Source: Cernens ardua
GTDB taxonomy: Bacteria; Pseudomonadota; Gammaproteobacteria; Pseudomonadales; Halomonadaceae
DNA length: 64,000 nucleotides
Reading direction: 5' to 3'
NCBI RefSeq assembly: GCF_051251085.1
Contig: NZ_JBPCZH010000001.1
Coordinates: 620,001-684,000, forward strand
This document shows positions 17,980-26,275 of this stretch, piece by piece (the stretch's first letter is position 1; each line of letters begins with the position of its first letter). Under the pieces are notes generated by a model that made no database searches, had not been told where the DNA came from, and saw only the letters and a program-made list of their open reading frames with translations. The translations under genes and the position numbers were made by a program.

Positions 17980-18207
17980 ATGTCCAATACCCAAAAACCG
18001 TTAAAAGTCGCGTGTCCACACTGTGGTACCGCCGTTGAATGGAAAGAAGAAAACACCTATCGCCCCTTCTGTTCCAAACGCTGTCGTCTTATCGATTTAG
18101 GCGAATGGGCGGGTGAGAGACACCGCATACCGGGAGAGCCCGCAATGGACGAGATGGATATCGATAGTCTGATCGATAATTTTGAGCGCGGGAATTTCAA
18201 GGAATAA
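17980..18207 (+). CDS. yacG: DNA gyrase inhibitor YacG
   Basis: YacG is a small zinc protein reported to bind GyrB and inhibit gyrase. The 75 residues hold one treble-clef zinc site: C12 and C15 in CPHCG, C31 and C35 in FCSKRCR, followed by the conserved LIDLGEWAGERHRIPGEP and an acidic tail. The ATG has AAGG upstream. It is separated from coaE by 199 bp. Confidence 0.93.
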   Translation: MSNTQKPLKVACPHCGTAVEWKEENTYRPFCSKRCRLIDLGEWAGERHRIPGEPAMDEMDIDSLIDNFERGNFKE

Positions 18208-18342
18208 TCTTTTTTTAGTTCTATTCCTTATTTCCATGTCCTCTCTATTCAGCCCGCATGACATTCACTGCGTGTTTCTTTCCCCCCTATGCAAGGCAAC
18301 GTGTAAACGAGAACACCGAATCGCGATATGGAAACTGTTAAT

Positions 18343-18379
18343 AAAAAAGCGGCACTCCCTTCTTCAGAGAGCGCCGCTT
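18343..18379 (-). terminator. Intrinsic terminator of the Nudix/ThiE-like gene
   Basis: AAGCGGC (18347-18353) pairs with GCCGCTT (18373-18379), with extra pairing inside. On the minus strand a T-run follows (complement of 18343-18348). Confidence 0.75.
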
Positions 18380-18443
18380 GTGGCACGTATCAACCATCCA
18401 TGTTCAGCATCGGTTCACGTAAAGTATCATCAACGCGGGCAAA

Positions 18444-18467
18444 AGCCATTCAGCCATTCAGCCATTC
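18444..18467. repeat. 8-bp tandem repeat, three copies of AGCCATTC
   Basis: Three perfect head-to-tail copies end 11 bp before the stop of the Nudix/ThiE-like gene, which reads towards them. Confidence 0.8.
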
Positions 18468-18478
18468 AGGCTAGCCGA

Positions 18479-19486
18479 TTAATCCTTCGGTAGAAAAGCG
18501 CGTATGGCTGCAATACCCTGCCCGCCCACGGCACGTGCTTTATCAACGTCGTTCAATTCCAAACCACCCAGCGCGAACACAGGAATATGGCAATCGCGAA
18601 CGGCTTCCTGAAAACCATTCCAGCGCAAAGGCGTAACATCCGGGTGACTGGTAGTCGTATTGATACAACTCAGCATCGCAAAGTCACAATCGAATGCTTC
18701 AGCACGATCCAGTGAATCCTTGTCATGGACGGAAGCTGCCAACCAATGCGTCGACTCCAAAGGCCGCTCTTCCAGCTGAAGCAGCTGTTCGTTGGTTAGA
18801 TGCAAACCCGCCGCATCGAAGTCATAGACCATCTGAATCAATGGTTCTATATCAGAACCGTGATGTCCCAGCATGAGTTTGGCACCCGACTCACGGCACA
18901 GATCCGCGACCACGCGAGCACGAGCTTCGTAGGCTTCCGCAGACAAGCTGGGGGCACGCAACCGTACCATCGGAGGATTGAACTGTGCCAAAGAGGCTTT
19001 GAATGTTGCCAGAAACGCCTCTTCGTCGCTCTCATCCTGAGTAACCATGTAGAGATGGGGCAACATCGCTGCCTTGATCACCGCACCATTGGCCGAGGGA
19101 AAATGATAACGTGCCAGTTTTTCTTCCGGTACCCAACGAACGACCTGCCCTTCGCGCCCATAGGGCTCACCTTCATACTGACGCACTTCCCAGACATCCA
19201 GCAGAATATGTTTGTCTTCATATTCGTGCATGACCTTGATCAAGGGTTGCGCACGGTCAATCTGGATGCCCAGCTCTTCGTTAAGTTCACGTTTGAGCGC
19301 TTCAAGGGAGGTTTCATGCGCATTCAGCTTTCCTCCGGGGAATTCCCAGAGGCCCCCCTGATCCACATAGGATGGGCGGCGGGAAAGGAATACCTGATTC
19401 TGATCGTCATAGATCACTGCCGCGACGACATGAACACGCCGTTTGGGCACTACGGCCTGATCATGTGAGTAATGACCACGTTTCAT
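18479..19486 (-). CDS. Nudix hydrolase (MutT-like) fused to a ThiE/TenI-like domain
   Basis: The N-terminal half is a MutT-type Nudix domain with a complete Nudix box (G52-x5-E58-x7-R66-E67-x2-E70-E71-x-G73) and the WEFPGGK motif, so it probably removes oxidised nucleotides such as 8-oxo-dGTP. From about residue 165 there is a TIM-barrel domain resembling thiamine phosphate synthase. The usual GPxxxTxTK phosphate loop is replaced by a CINTTTSHP-type sequence, so thiamine synthesis by this domain is unlikely or altered. The same fusion occurs between argJ and later genes in Pseudomonas. The start has AGGAG 7-8 bases upstream. The 335 residues are slightly longer than typical relatives. Confidence 0.9.
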   Translation of the reverse strand: MKRGHYSHDQAVVPKRRVHVVAAVIYDDQNQVFLSRRPSYVDQGGLWEFPGGKLNAHETSLEALKRELNEELGIQIDRAQPLIKVMHEYEDKHILLDVWEVRQYEGEPYGREGQVVRWVPEEKLARYHFPSANGAVIKAAMLPHLYMVTQDESDEEAFLATFKASLAQFNPPMVRLRAPSLSAEAYEARARVVADLCRESGAKLMLGHHGSDIEPLIQMVYDFDAAGLHLTNEQLLQLEERPLESTHWLAASVHDKDSLDRAEAFDCDFAMLSCINTTTSHPDVTPLRWNGFQEAVRDCHIPVFALGGLELNDVDKARAVGGQGIAAIRAFLPKD

Positions 19487-19712
19487 CGCTTCAGCTCCTC
19501 TGAAGATAGTCGGTCTTCAATTGATACTACTGTATTGCTCACGCAACACCTCAAACTTGTACCGCTCTTGCGGCATTGATACATGAAGTAACCACCCTTG
19601 CCAAGGCTGGCCCCTGAACCGCGTGCACCCAGGGAAAGGGCTATACACGCAGGATTTTCAGCAGATTTATTTCCTTCCTGTGCCATTGCAACGAACAGCA
19701 AAACAGTCCGGA

Positions 19713-20933
19713 TCAGCTGCGATAATCAGCGTTGATACTGACATATTCGTGTGAAAGGTCAGATGTCCATACCGTCTCCTGAATACCACCACGCGCAAGC
19801 CTGACCAAAATGGTAATCTCTTCCTGAGCGACGGCTTCACTCCCCGCCTCTTCCGTATAGTCTGGTGCACGGCCACCATTTTCAGCAATGGTAACGCCGT
19901 TGATAGCCACACTGACACGATTCACATCCAGATCAACTACACCTGATTTTCCAACGGCCATCAGAATTCGGCCCCAATTGGCATCACTGGCATAAAGAGC
20001 AGTCTTGACCAGTGGTGAATGCGCAATGCTATAGGCTACGGCCAGTGCTTCTTCTGTTGAAGCAGCTTCCTGAACATTGACCGCAATGAATTTGGTGGCA
20101 CCTTCACCATCACGAACGATCGCCTGTGCCAACTCCAGCATTACTTCGTACAATGCCTCAGTAAAGCGCTGAACATCCCGTGTCTGTACAATTTCCGGGC
20201 CTTTCCCCGTGGCCGTCAATACGCAGGCATCATTGGTCGACGTATCCGAATCAACTGTAATACGATTAAACGTACGTTCGGTCACATCTGAAAGTAATTG
20301 TTGCAGTAAATCCGCATCCACTGTCGCATCTGTCGCCACAAACGAAAGCATGGTCGCCATGTTCGGGCAGATCATTCCAGAGCCTTTGGAAATCCCGTTG
20401 ATCGTCACGGTTTCTCCATTGATCGTTAATGACCGAGTGGACAACTTGGGCCGTGTGTCAGTGGTGAGAATCCCCCACCCTGCGGCTTCCCAATTATCTC
20501 CCTTCAGATCAGCCAGCGCTGCCGGTATGGCATTCTCGATCTTCTCAACAGGGAGAGGCTCACCAATGACACCGGTAGAAAAAGGCATCACGCCATTTTT
20601 ACCGGACGCATCAGACTGCGTTACAGCCGCCAATAAGGCCTCGCAACAGCGCTGAGCATCCTTGAGTCCCTGCTCCCCCGTCCCCGCATTGGCATTTCCC
20701 GTATTGATCAGCCAATACCGTGTATTTCGCTCAACCAGTGCCTGCCTGGCAAGGATGACAGGAGCAGCGCAAAAGGCATTGCGAGTAAAAACACCGGCCA
20801 CGGTCGCGGTATCATCCAGCTCGAATATGACCAGATCCTTGCGCCCTTCCTGCTTGATGCCCGCACTGGATACACCGATACGCACACCTTTCAACGCGGG
20901 AAGAGTAGGAAATACGGATTCACCTACGGCCAT
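19713..20933 (-). CDS. argJ: Bifunctional glutamate N-acetyltransferase / amino-acid acetyltransferase
   Basis: ArgJ transfers the acetyl group from N-acetylornithine to glutamate and, in the bifunctional form, also uses acetyl-CoA; it runs the cyclic arginine pathway. The 406-residue precursor is expected to cleave itself before T194 in the signature KGSGMI-CPN-MA|TMLSFVATDA, giving alpha and beta chains. Other conserved blocks are NTGNANAGTG, PFSTGVIGEPLP and the C-terminal DYTEEAG with NADYRS at the end. It lies between secA and the Nudix gene in the same direction. Confidence 0.95.
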   Translation of the reverse strand: MAVGESVFPTLPALKGVRIGVSSAGIKQEGRKDLVIFELDDTATVAGVFTRNAFCAAPVILARQALVERNTRYWLINTGNANAGTGEQGLKDAQRCCEALLAAVTQSDASGKNGVMPFSTGVIGEPLPVEKIENAIPAALADLKGDNWEAAGWGILTTDTRPKLSTRSLTINGETVTINGISKGSGMICPNMATMLSFVATDATVDADLLQQLLSDVTERTFNRITVDSDTSTNDACVLTATGKGPEIVQTRDVQRFTEALYEVMLELAQAIVRDGEGATKFIAVNVQEAASTEEALAVAYSIAHSPLVKTALYASDANWGRILMAVGKSGVVDLDVNRVSVAINGVTIAENGGRAPDYTEEAGSEAVAQEEITILVRLARGGIQETVWTSDLSHEYVSINADYRS

Positions 20934-20975
20934 TCATGACTCCTGACATACGGTTGTCTGTTAAATACGTCATCA

Positions 20976-21007
20976 TGAAAATGCCTACCACAGGTGTGGT
21001 AGGCATT
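20976..21007 (-). terminator. Intrinsic terminator of secA
   Basis: A perfect inverted repeat, AATGCCTACCACA (20980-20992) and its complement (20995-21007), sits 10 bp past the secA stop. On the minus strand it is followed by TTTTC. Confidence 0.85.
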
Positions 21008-21016
21008 CGTCACTTG

Positions 21017-23761
21017 TTAATTCAAACGACCATGACACTGCTTGTACTTCTTGCCGGAACCACAAGGGCATGGGTCATTACGACCGACCTTGGGTTCTTC
21101 ACGCTTCACGGTAGAAGGGGTTGCCGTGTCATTTACCGCTTCGGCAGCGGCAAGGGCATCATCACTGATCGCAAACTCGGAAGGCAGTTCATCATGCACA
21201 ACGGCGGAGTTGAACTGCTCCTGCTCCAACTGCTGACGACGTTGTTCCTCGAACTGATCTACCTCTTCTTCCATGCGAACCTGTACATGGCTAAGTATAC
21301 GGATAACGTCTGATTTCACGTTGGTCATCAGCCCCTGGAACAGCTCGAAAGCCTCGCGTTTGTACTCCTGCTTGGGGTTTTTCTGCGCATAACCACGCAA
21401 GTGAATACCACGACGCAGGTGATCCATCGACTGAAGGTGCTCTTTCCAACGGGTATCAAGTACCTGCAACATGAACTGTTTTTCCAGACGGTTCATCAGC
21501 TCATCGCCCAGATTCTCGCGTTTGTCGGCCAGCAGCTCAGCATGCTCGGCCTGCAAACGCTCCAGCATCGCCTCAGCCGACAGGTTGGGCACCTCTTCAA
21601 ACCACTCTTCAAGATCAACGGAAAGATTGAAGTTCTCTTTCAGATCATTTTCCAGCCCTTCGATATCCCACTGCTCTGGCAAGGTACCCGCTGGGACATA
21701 CTGTTCGAAAGTCGTTTCCATTACTTGCTGACGGATATTGCGAATGTTTTCAGCGATATCCGGGCTGGTTAGAATTTCATCACGCTGTTCATACACCACC
21801 TGACGCTGGTCATTGGCTACGTCGTCGTATTCCAACAGCTGCTTACGAATATCAAAGTTACGCCCTTCAACCTTGCGCTGCGCACGCTCTACCGCATTGG
21901 ATACCATTTTGGCTTCAATGGCTTCACCGCGCTCAAGCCCCAGACGGTTCATCAGACTCTGCAAGCGTTCCGAACCGAACAGGCGCATCAGATTATCTTC
22001 CAGAGAGAGGAAGAAACGGGTAGAGCCCGGATCACCCTGACGCCCCGCACGACCACGCAACTGGTTATCAATACGACGGGATTCATGACGTTCGGAACCG
22101 ATCACATGCAAGCCGCCCGCCTCGATAACCGCATCATGACGTTTTTGCCAGTCGGCCTTGATCTGCGCTTTCTGTGCCTCGGAAGGATTTTCAAGCTGAT
22201 CCACCTCGGCTTCCCAGCTTCCCCCCAACATGATGTCAGTACCACGTCCAGCCATATTGGTAGCGATGGTCACTGTGCCCGGGCGCCCTGCCTGTGCAAT
22301 GATATGCGCTTCGCCTTCATGCTGCTTGGCGTTCAATACATTGTGGGGAATTTTCTGTTTGCGCAGTAGATTGGATAGCAACTCGGAACTTTCAATGGAT
22401 GCCGTACCGACCAGTACCGGACGATTTTCTGCAATGGTCGATTTGATATCCTCAATAATGGCCTCGTATTTTTCCATTGCGCTCATGTATACAAGGTCAT
22501 TCAAGTCTTTGCGCACCAACGGACGGTTGGTCGGAATCACCAGCACGTCCATCTTGTAGATGTGCTGGAATTCATAGGCTTCGGTGTCTGCCGTCCCTGT
22601 CATGCCACCCAGCTTGTTGTACAGGCGGAAATAGTTCTGGAACGTAGTGGTCGCCAGTGTCTGGCTCTCTTTCTGAATATCCACGTTCTCTTTGGCTTCA
22701 ACGGCCTGATGCAACCCTTCGGACCAACGGCGACCGGGCATGGTACGACCGGTATGTTCATCCACGATCACTACTTCATTATTGGAAACAATGTAGTCAA
22801 CGTCACGACTATACAAGTGCTGAGCGCGCAAAGCAGAGTTTACGTGATGCAAAAGCCCCAGGTTCTGGGCAGCATAGAGCGAGTCATTTTCGTCAAGCAG
22901 GTCAGCCCCACGCATCAGCTCTTCCACCTTCTGGTGGCCCTGTTCGGTCAGCTCGATCTGCTTCTGCTTTTCATCAATGATGAAATCGCCGGATTCAGGC
23001 TCTTCGGAAGACGTACACGGTGTTAGCCCAACCACCAGGCGGTCAACCGTCTTGTACAGGTCAGTATTGTCTTCGACCGGCCCGGAGATAATGAGCGGAG
23101 TACGCGCTTCATCAATCAGGATGGAGTCCACCTCATCGATCAACGCGAAATTAAGGGTACGCTGCACTTTTTCTTCAACAGAAAACGCCATGTTATCGCG
23201 CAGATAGTCGAACCCGTACTCGTTGTTAGTACCGTAGGTAATATCAGCGCCATAGGCCGCCCGCTTTTCATGCGGCATTTGCCCGGAATAGATAATCCCT
23301 ACTTCAAGGCCGAGAAATTCATACAGCGGGCGCATGATGGCAGCATCACGAGTCGCCAGGTAATCATTCACCGTCACCACATGCACGCCCTTGCCACTCA
23401 ACGCATTCAGATACGTCGCCAGCGTTCCCACCAGTGTTTTACCTTCACCGGTTTTCATCTCGGCTATGCGACCTTCATGCAAGGCCATACCACCGATCAA
23501 CTGAACATCGAAATGGCGTAGGCCAAGCACACGTTTACTGGCTTCCCTCACCGTCGCGAAGGCTTCTGGCAGAATGCTGTCCAGAGACTCGCCCTTTTCA
23601 ATGCGCTGATGGAATTCATCGGTTTTGGCCTTGAGGGCCGCATCGTCCAGCGCAGCAAAGCTTTCTTCAAGACCATTGATCTTGTCGACGACCTTGCGCA
23701 TGCGTTTCAGTTCACGTTCGTTTTTGCTACCGAGTACTTTTCGTACTATTGAAGTTAACAT
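21017..23761 (-). CDS. secA: Preprotein translocase ATPase SecA
   Basis: SecA is the motor that pushes unfolded preproteins through SecYEG. From the ATG at 23761 (ribosome site CAGGAAAG) the protein has 914 residues and starts MLTSIVRKVLGSKNERELKR, as in relatives; the frame extends 23 codons further upstream without homology. It has the Walker A MKTGEGKT, DEVDSILIDEARTPLIIS, TNMAGRGTDI and LRGRAGRQGDPG motifs of the DEAD-type motor, and a C-terminal zinc tail with CPCGSGKKYKQCH. A small ORF with a hydrophobic N-terminus precedes it on the same strand. Confidence 0.97.
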   Translation of the reverse strand: MLTSIVRKVLGSKNERELKRMRKVVDKINGLEESFAALDDAALKAKTDEFHQRIEKGESLDSILPEAFATVREASKRVLGLRHFDVQLIGGMALHEGRIAEMKTGEGKTLVGTLATYLNALSGKGVHVVTVNDYLATRDAAIMRPLYEFLGLEVGIIYSGQMPHEKRAAYGADITYGTNNEYGFDYLRDNMAFSVEEKVQRTLNFALIDEVDSILIDEARTPLIISGPVEDNTDLYKTVDRLVVGLTPCTSSEEPESGDFIIDEKQKQIELTEQGHQKVEELMRGADLLDENDSLYAAQNLGLLHHVNSALRAQHLYSRDVDYIVSNNEVVIVDEHTGRTMPGRRWSEGLHQAVEAKENVDIQKESQTLATTTFQNYFRLYNKLGGMTGTADTEAYEFQHIYKMDVLVIPTNRPLVRKDLNDLVYMSAMEKYEAIIEDIKSTIAENRPVLVGTASIESSELLSNLLRKQKIPHNVLNAKQHEGEAHIIAQAGRPGTVTIATNMAGRGTDIMLGGSWEAEVDQLENPSEAQKAQIKADWQKRHDAVIEAGGLHVIGSERHESRRIDNQLRGRAGRQGDPGSTRFFLSLEDNLMRLFGSERLQSLMNRLGLERGEAIEAKMVSNAVERAQRKVEGRNFDIRKQLLEYDDVANDQRQVVYEQRDEILTSPDIAENIRNIRQQVMETTFEQYVPAGTLPEQWDIEGLENDLKENFNLSVDLEEWFEEVPNLSAEAMLERLQAEHAELLADKRENLGDELMNRLEKQFMLQVLDTRWKEHLQSMDHLRRGIHLRGYAQKNPKQEYKREAFELFQGLMTNVKSDVIRILSHVQVRMEEEVDQFEEQRRQQLEQEQFNSAVVHDELPSEFAISDDALAAAEAVNDTATPSTVKREEPKVGRNDPCPCGSGKKYKQCHGRLN

Positions 23762-23875
23762 CTGGCTTTCCTGTTCCTGCTCATCTGCATGTGGGTAACC
23801 GCTTAAAAGTATTAACGGCAGATGAACCATGTTTTTGACTGTTAGCTAAAAATTTGCCGTATCATGTGTCCGGGT

Positions 23876-23903
23876 AAAAAGTCATGCACCCTAACGATGG
23901 TGC
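23876..23903 (-). terminator. Possible terminator or regulatory hairpin between the small ORF and secA
   Basis: GCACC (23886-23890) pairs with GGTGC (23899-23903). On the minus strand the stem is followed by ATGACTTTTT. It lies 20 bp past the stop of the upstream small ORF and about 115 bp before the secA start. Confidence 0.5.
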
Positions 23904-23922
23904 GCGGACTCACGGCGTTGGA

Positions 23923-24282
23923 TTAACAGGTCAGCACAGGCGGGCCTCGGCGTGAACAGACATCCTGCCCACATACCATTTTGAGAAAGGGAACATCCGG
24001 CAATCGAACGGAAAAAGGGTGGAGAATAAGTGCTCGCAGGGATACGCCCCGACGCTGCGGTGCACGAACCTTGCGCCGTGATACTGCACGAATGGACTCG
24101 GGAACGAGGAACGCGATACGCACCAGCTCGGCCGTCAGGGAATCCAGCCTGGCTTGCGTCAGTGACGACGTCACGACGATAGGCAGCAGACACCCGACCA
24201 GAAGGGACGTCCACAACCAGTGATGGCGGCGGCGCGACTCCAAACGATGATGTGTATGACTATATGTTCTCGGTGCGTACAT
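23923..24282 (-). CDS. Small secreted or membrane protein upstream of secA (SecM-like position)
   Basis: I do not recognise this 119-residue protein by homology. It starts at ATG 24282 (an in-frame GTG at 24306 would add eight residues), and no strong ribosome site is visible. An Arg/His-rich N-terminus (RRRHH) is followed by one hydrophobic segment, WLWTSLLVGCLLPIVV, that could be a signal or anchor. The rest is basic. The C-terminus ends S-R-R-G-P-P-V-L-T-C. E. coli SecM, encoded between lpxC and secA, ends R-A-G-P-Q-R-L-T, so position, topology and the R-x-G-P-x-x-L-T ending all resemble a translation-arrest monitor of secretion. The key Trp of SecM is missing. Overlapping ORFs exist in other frames, so coding is probable but not certain. 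Confidence 0.45.
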   Translation of the reverse strand: MYAPRTYSHTHHRLESRRRHHWLWTSLLVGCLLPIVVTSSLTQARLDSLTAELVRIAFLVPESIRAVSRRKVRAPQRRGVSLRALILHPFSVRLPDVPFLKMVCGQDVCSRRGPPVLTC

Positions 24283-24397
24283 GGTAACGTATATGCAAGC
24301 CTTCACCGGGGGCAGAGGACATCCGATTCAAACCGAATGACATGACCATCAAGTAATAGCGCTATCGAGTAATAATGATCAAGCAGGTAACAAGGCG

Positions 24398-24907
24398 ATG
24401 AGTATAAAGGTTAAGCAGCGAAACGCACAGCCCGTATCACGATTACTTGCAAATTCTTCGCCTCGGGCCATGGGAAAAAGCGAGCTTTCCCCTCTGTTGC
24501 ACAAGGCGGATGCCATTTCACGGGTACAGCATTTGCTTGAAGAAAAGCTCCCGGACGAAATGCAGGGGCATTTGCTTGTTGGCGGCTGTACCCAGGGCAC
24601 GGTCACTATTCTAACCGATAAAGCCGTGTGGTTAACATGGTTGCGTTTCGAAAGAACCCGATTGTTGAAATTGATCAACTCACTGCCTGATTTCCACCAT
24701 GTGGATGCCATCGCTTTCAAGGTACGCCCATTGCGCTCCATTCGCCCGGCAGTGCGCAAACCGCCACGTTATATCACTGAAGAAGCTTCTGAACACATCC
24801 TCGCGTGCGCGGAATATACAACGGACCCAAAACTCAAAGCGGCGCTGGAGCGTTTGTCCGCTCATACACGCACCTCAACGGATGGGTCGAATCACGACAG
24901 CGAGTAA
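24398..24907 (+). CDS. dciA: DUF721 protein, probable DciA helicase loader
   Basis: DUF721/DciA proteins load the replicative helicase DnaB in bacteria that lack the phage-derived DnaC. The 169 residues show the KH-like DUF721 core: hydrophobic helices from about residue 30, then GHLLVGGCTQGTVTILTDKAVWLTWLRFERTRLLKLIN, with an unstructured C-terminus. It lies between secA and lpxC on the opposite strand, the location of the DUF721 gene in Pseudomonas. AAGG precedes the ATG at 24398. Confidence 0.85.
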   Translation: MSIKVKQRNAQPVSRLLANSSPRAMGKSELSPLLHKADAISRVQHLLEEKLPDEMQGHLLVGGCTQGTVTILTDKAVWLTWLRFERTRLLKLINSLPDFHHVDAIAFKVRPLRSIRPAVRKPPRYITEEASEHILACAEYTTDPKLKAALERLSAHTRTSTDGSNHDSE

Positions 24908-25099
24908 GTGTCTCCCTCCTTTCTGCCACACCAGCACACCTTCAAATGAATTCTGTGCATAAGGGCCTCCCGGATAAGCGCAAGGCATACGATATAGGAA
25001 GCGATAGGAAGCGCGGCATGAGGCCACACCCGCATCAGACCCAATGAGCGTGGACCCGTGATATCAAGTGCATGGGAAAAGAAAATACGTTAAGGGAGT

Positions 25100-25129
25100 A
25101 TTTAAAAGGTCCTGACAGAACGCAGGACC
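25100..25129 (-). terminator. Intrinsic terminator of lpxC
   Basis: GGTCCTG (25108-25114) pairs perfectly with CAGGACC (25123-25129). On the minus strand TTTTAAA follows. It is 40 bp past the lpxC stop. Confidence 0.8.
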
Positions 25130-25168
25130 CAAGAGTAGCCTTTGATCAGGCAACAAAAAAGCAGAATA

Positions 25169-26077
25169 TCAAGCAACAGCGGGTGTGAAATAAAAGACCG
25201 GCGCACTTTTTTCTTCGGCCAGCGTGACCAGCTCCCAACACTCAGGCTGTTTCATGAGTGCGCGGGCCAGCTTGTTATTCAGGCCATGCCCTGATTTGAA
25301 GCCATGAAACTCACCCAGAATGCTGTAACCCAGCTGATAAAGATCACCCACCGCATCAAGAATCTTGTGGCGCACAAATTCATTTTCGTAGCGCAAGCCA
25401 TCTTCGTTCAGGATACGGTATTCATCGACAACAATGGCGTTATCGAGGCTCCCCCCCAACGCCAGGTTACTGGCTCGCATGCGCTCCAGATCCCTAAGGA
25501 AGCCGAAGGTACGTGCGCGGCTCACTTCCTTCACGTAGGATGATGTCGAAAAATCCACCACCATCTTCTTGTGCTGCTCAGTGAATACCGGGTGATCGAA
25601 ACTGATTTCAAAAGAAACCTTGAAACCATCATAGGGTTTGAAGGAGGCTAACTTGTCACCTTCTTCAACAAAAATGGGCTGAGTAATGCGAATGAATTTC
25701 TTCGCAGCCTGTTGCTCAACAATCCCGGCAGATTGCATCAGATAAACGAAAGGGCCTGCACTCCCATCCATGATGGGAATCTCGGGTGCATTGACCTCTA
25801 CGTATGCGTTATCGATACCCAACCCTGCAAAGGCAGACATCAGATGCTCGACAGTAGCAACGCGCACATCGCCACTATAGAGTGCAGTGCACAGCATGGT
25901 GTCGTTTACCCGTTCCGGATCGGCGGGAATATGAACTGCAGGAGAAAGATCGGTACGGACAAAAACAATACCAGTATCGATGGCAGCCGGGCGGAGTGTC
26001 AGATAGACCTTTTTACCCGAGTGCAGGCCCACACCAGTGGCTCGGATAGTATTTTTTAGGGTTCTTTGACGTATCAT
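25169..26077 (-). CDS. lpxC: UDP-3-O-acyl-N-acetylglucosamine deacetylase
   Basis: LpxC is the zinc deacetylase that makes the committed step of lipid A synthesis. The 302-residue protein has the zinc-ligand motifs TVEHLMSA (His near 78) and HKILDAVGDL (His and Asp near 236-240), plus the catalytic His in FKSGHGLNNKL. The N-terminus RQRTLKNTIRATGVGLHSGKKV is typical. AGCAGG precedes the ATG. It ends the dcw cluster after ftsZ, as in other gammaproteobacteria, but ftsZ has its own terminator, so lpxC is probably transcribed separately. Confidence 0.97.
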   Translation of the reverse strand: MIRQRTLKNTIRATGVGLHSGKKVYLTLRPAAIDTGIVFVRTDLSPAVHIPADPERVNDTMLCTALYSGDVRVATVEHLMSAFAGLGIDNAYVEVNAPEIPIMDGSAGPFVYLMQSAGIVEQQAAKKFIRITQPIFVEEGDKLASFKPYDGFKVSFEISFDHPVFTEQHKKMVVDFSTSSYVKEVSRARTFGFLRDLERMRASNLALGGSLDNAIVVDEYRILNEDGLRYENEFVRHKILDAVGDLYQLGYSILGEFHGFKSGHGLNNKLARALMKQPECWELVTLAEEKSAPVFYFTPAVA

Positions 26078-26220
26078 GATGACCTGCTACGAAAGATAAC
26101 GGAGAGGAAGTCTAAAGATCATACCAGCTCCCTTAAGGAGCGACAACGAACAGTGTTCGACTATTCGAAATTTTCCCTTCCAGACATGTCAAAGATATGA
26201 CATCACCCGCCAAATTCCAA

Positions 26221-26252
26221 ATAAAAAAGGCCGCAGGAATTCACCTGCGGCC
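26221..26252 (-). terminator. Strong intrinsic terminator of ftsZ
   Basis: GGCCGCAGG (26229-26237) pairs perfectly with CCTGCGGCC (26244-26252). On the minus strand a T6 run follows. It lies 23 bp after the ftsZ stop. Confidence 0.9.
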
Positions 26253-26275
26253 CATTTAAAATGATAACGCTTGTA

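Noticed and set aside
19483..19701. Small minus-strand frame (67-72 codons) whose stop overlaps the Nudix gene start by 4 bp
   Set aside because: The overlap hints at coupling, but the Nudix gene has its own AGGAG, the small frame has no clear ribosome site and I recognise no domain. It may be a leader rather than a gene.
23891..24223. Two alternative frames (both strands) overlapping the small ORF upstream of secA
   Set aside because: Neither has a membrane segment or motif; the 23923-24282 frame is preferred for its strand, topology and downstream hairpin.
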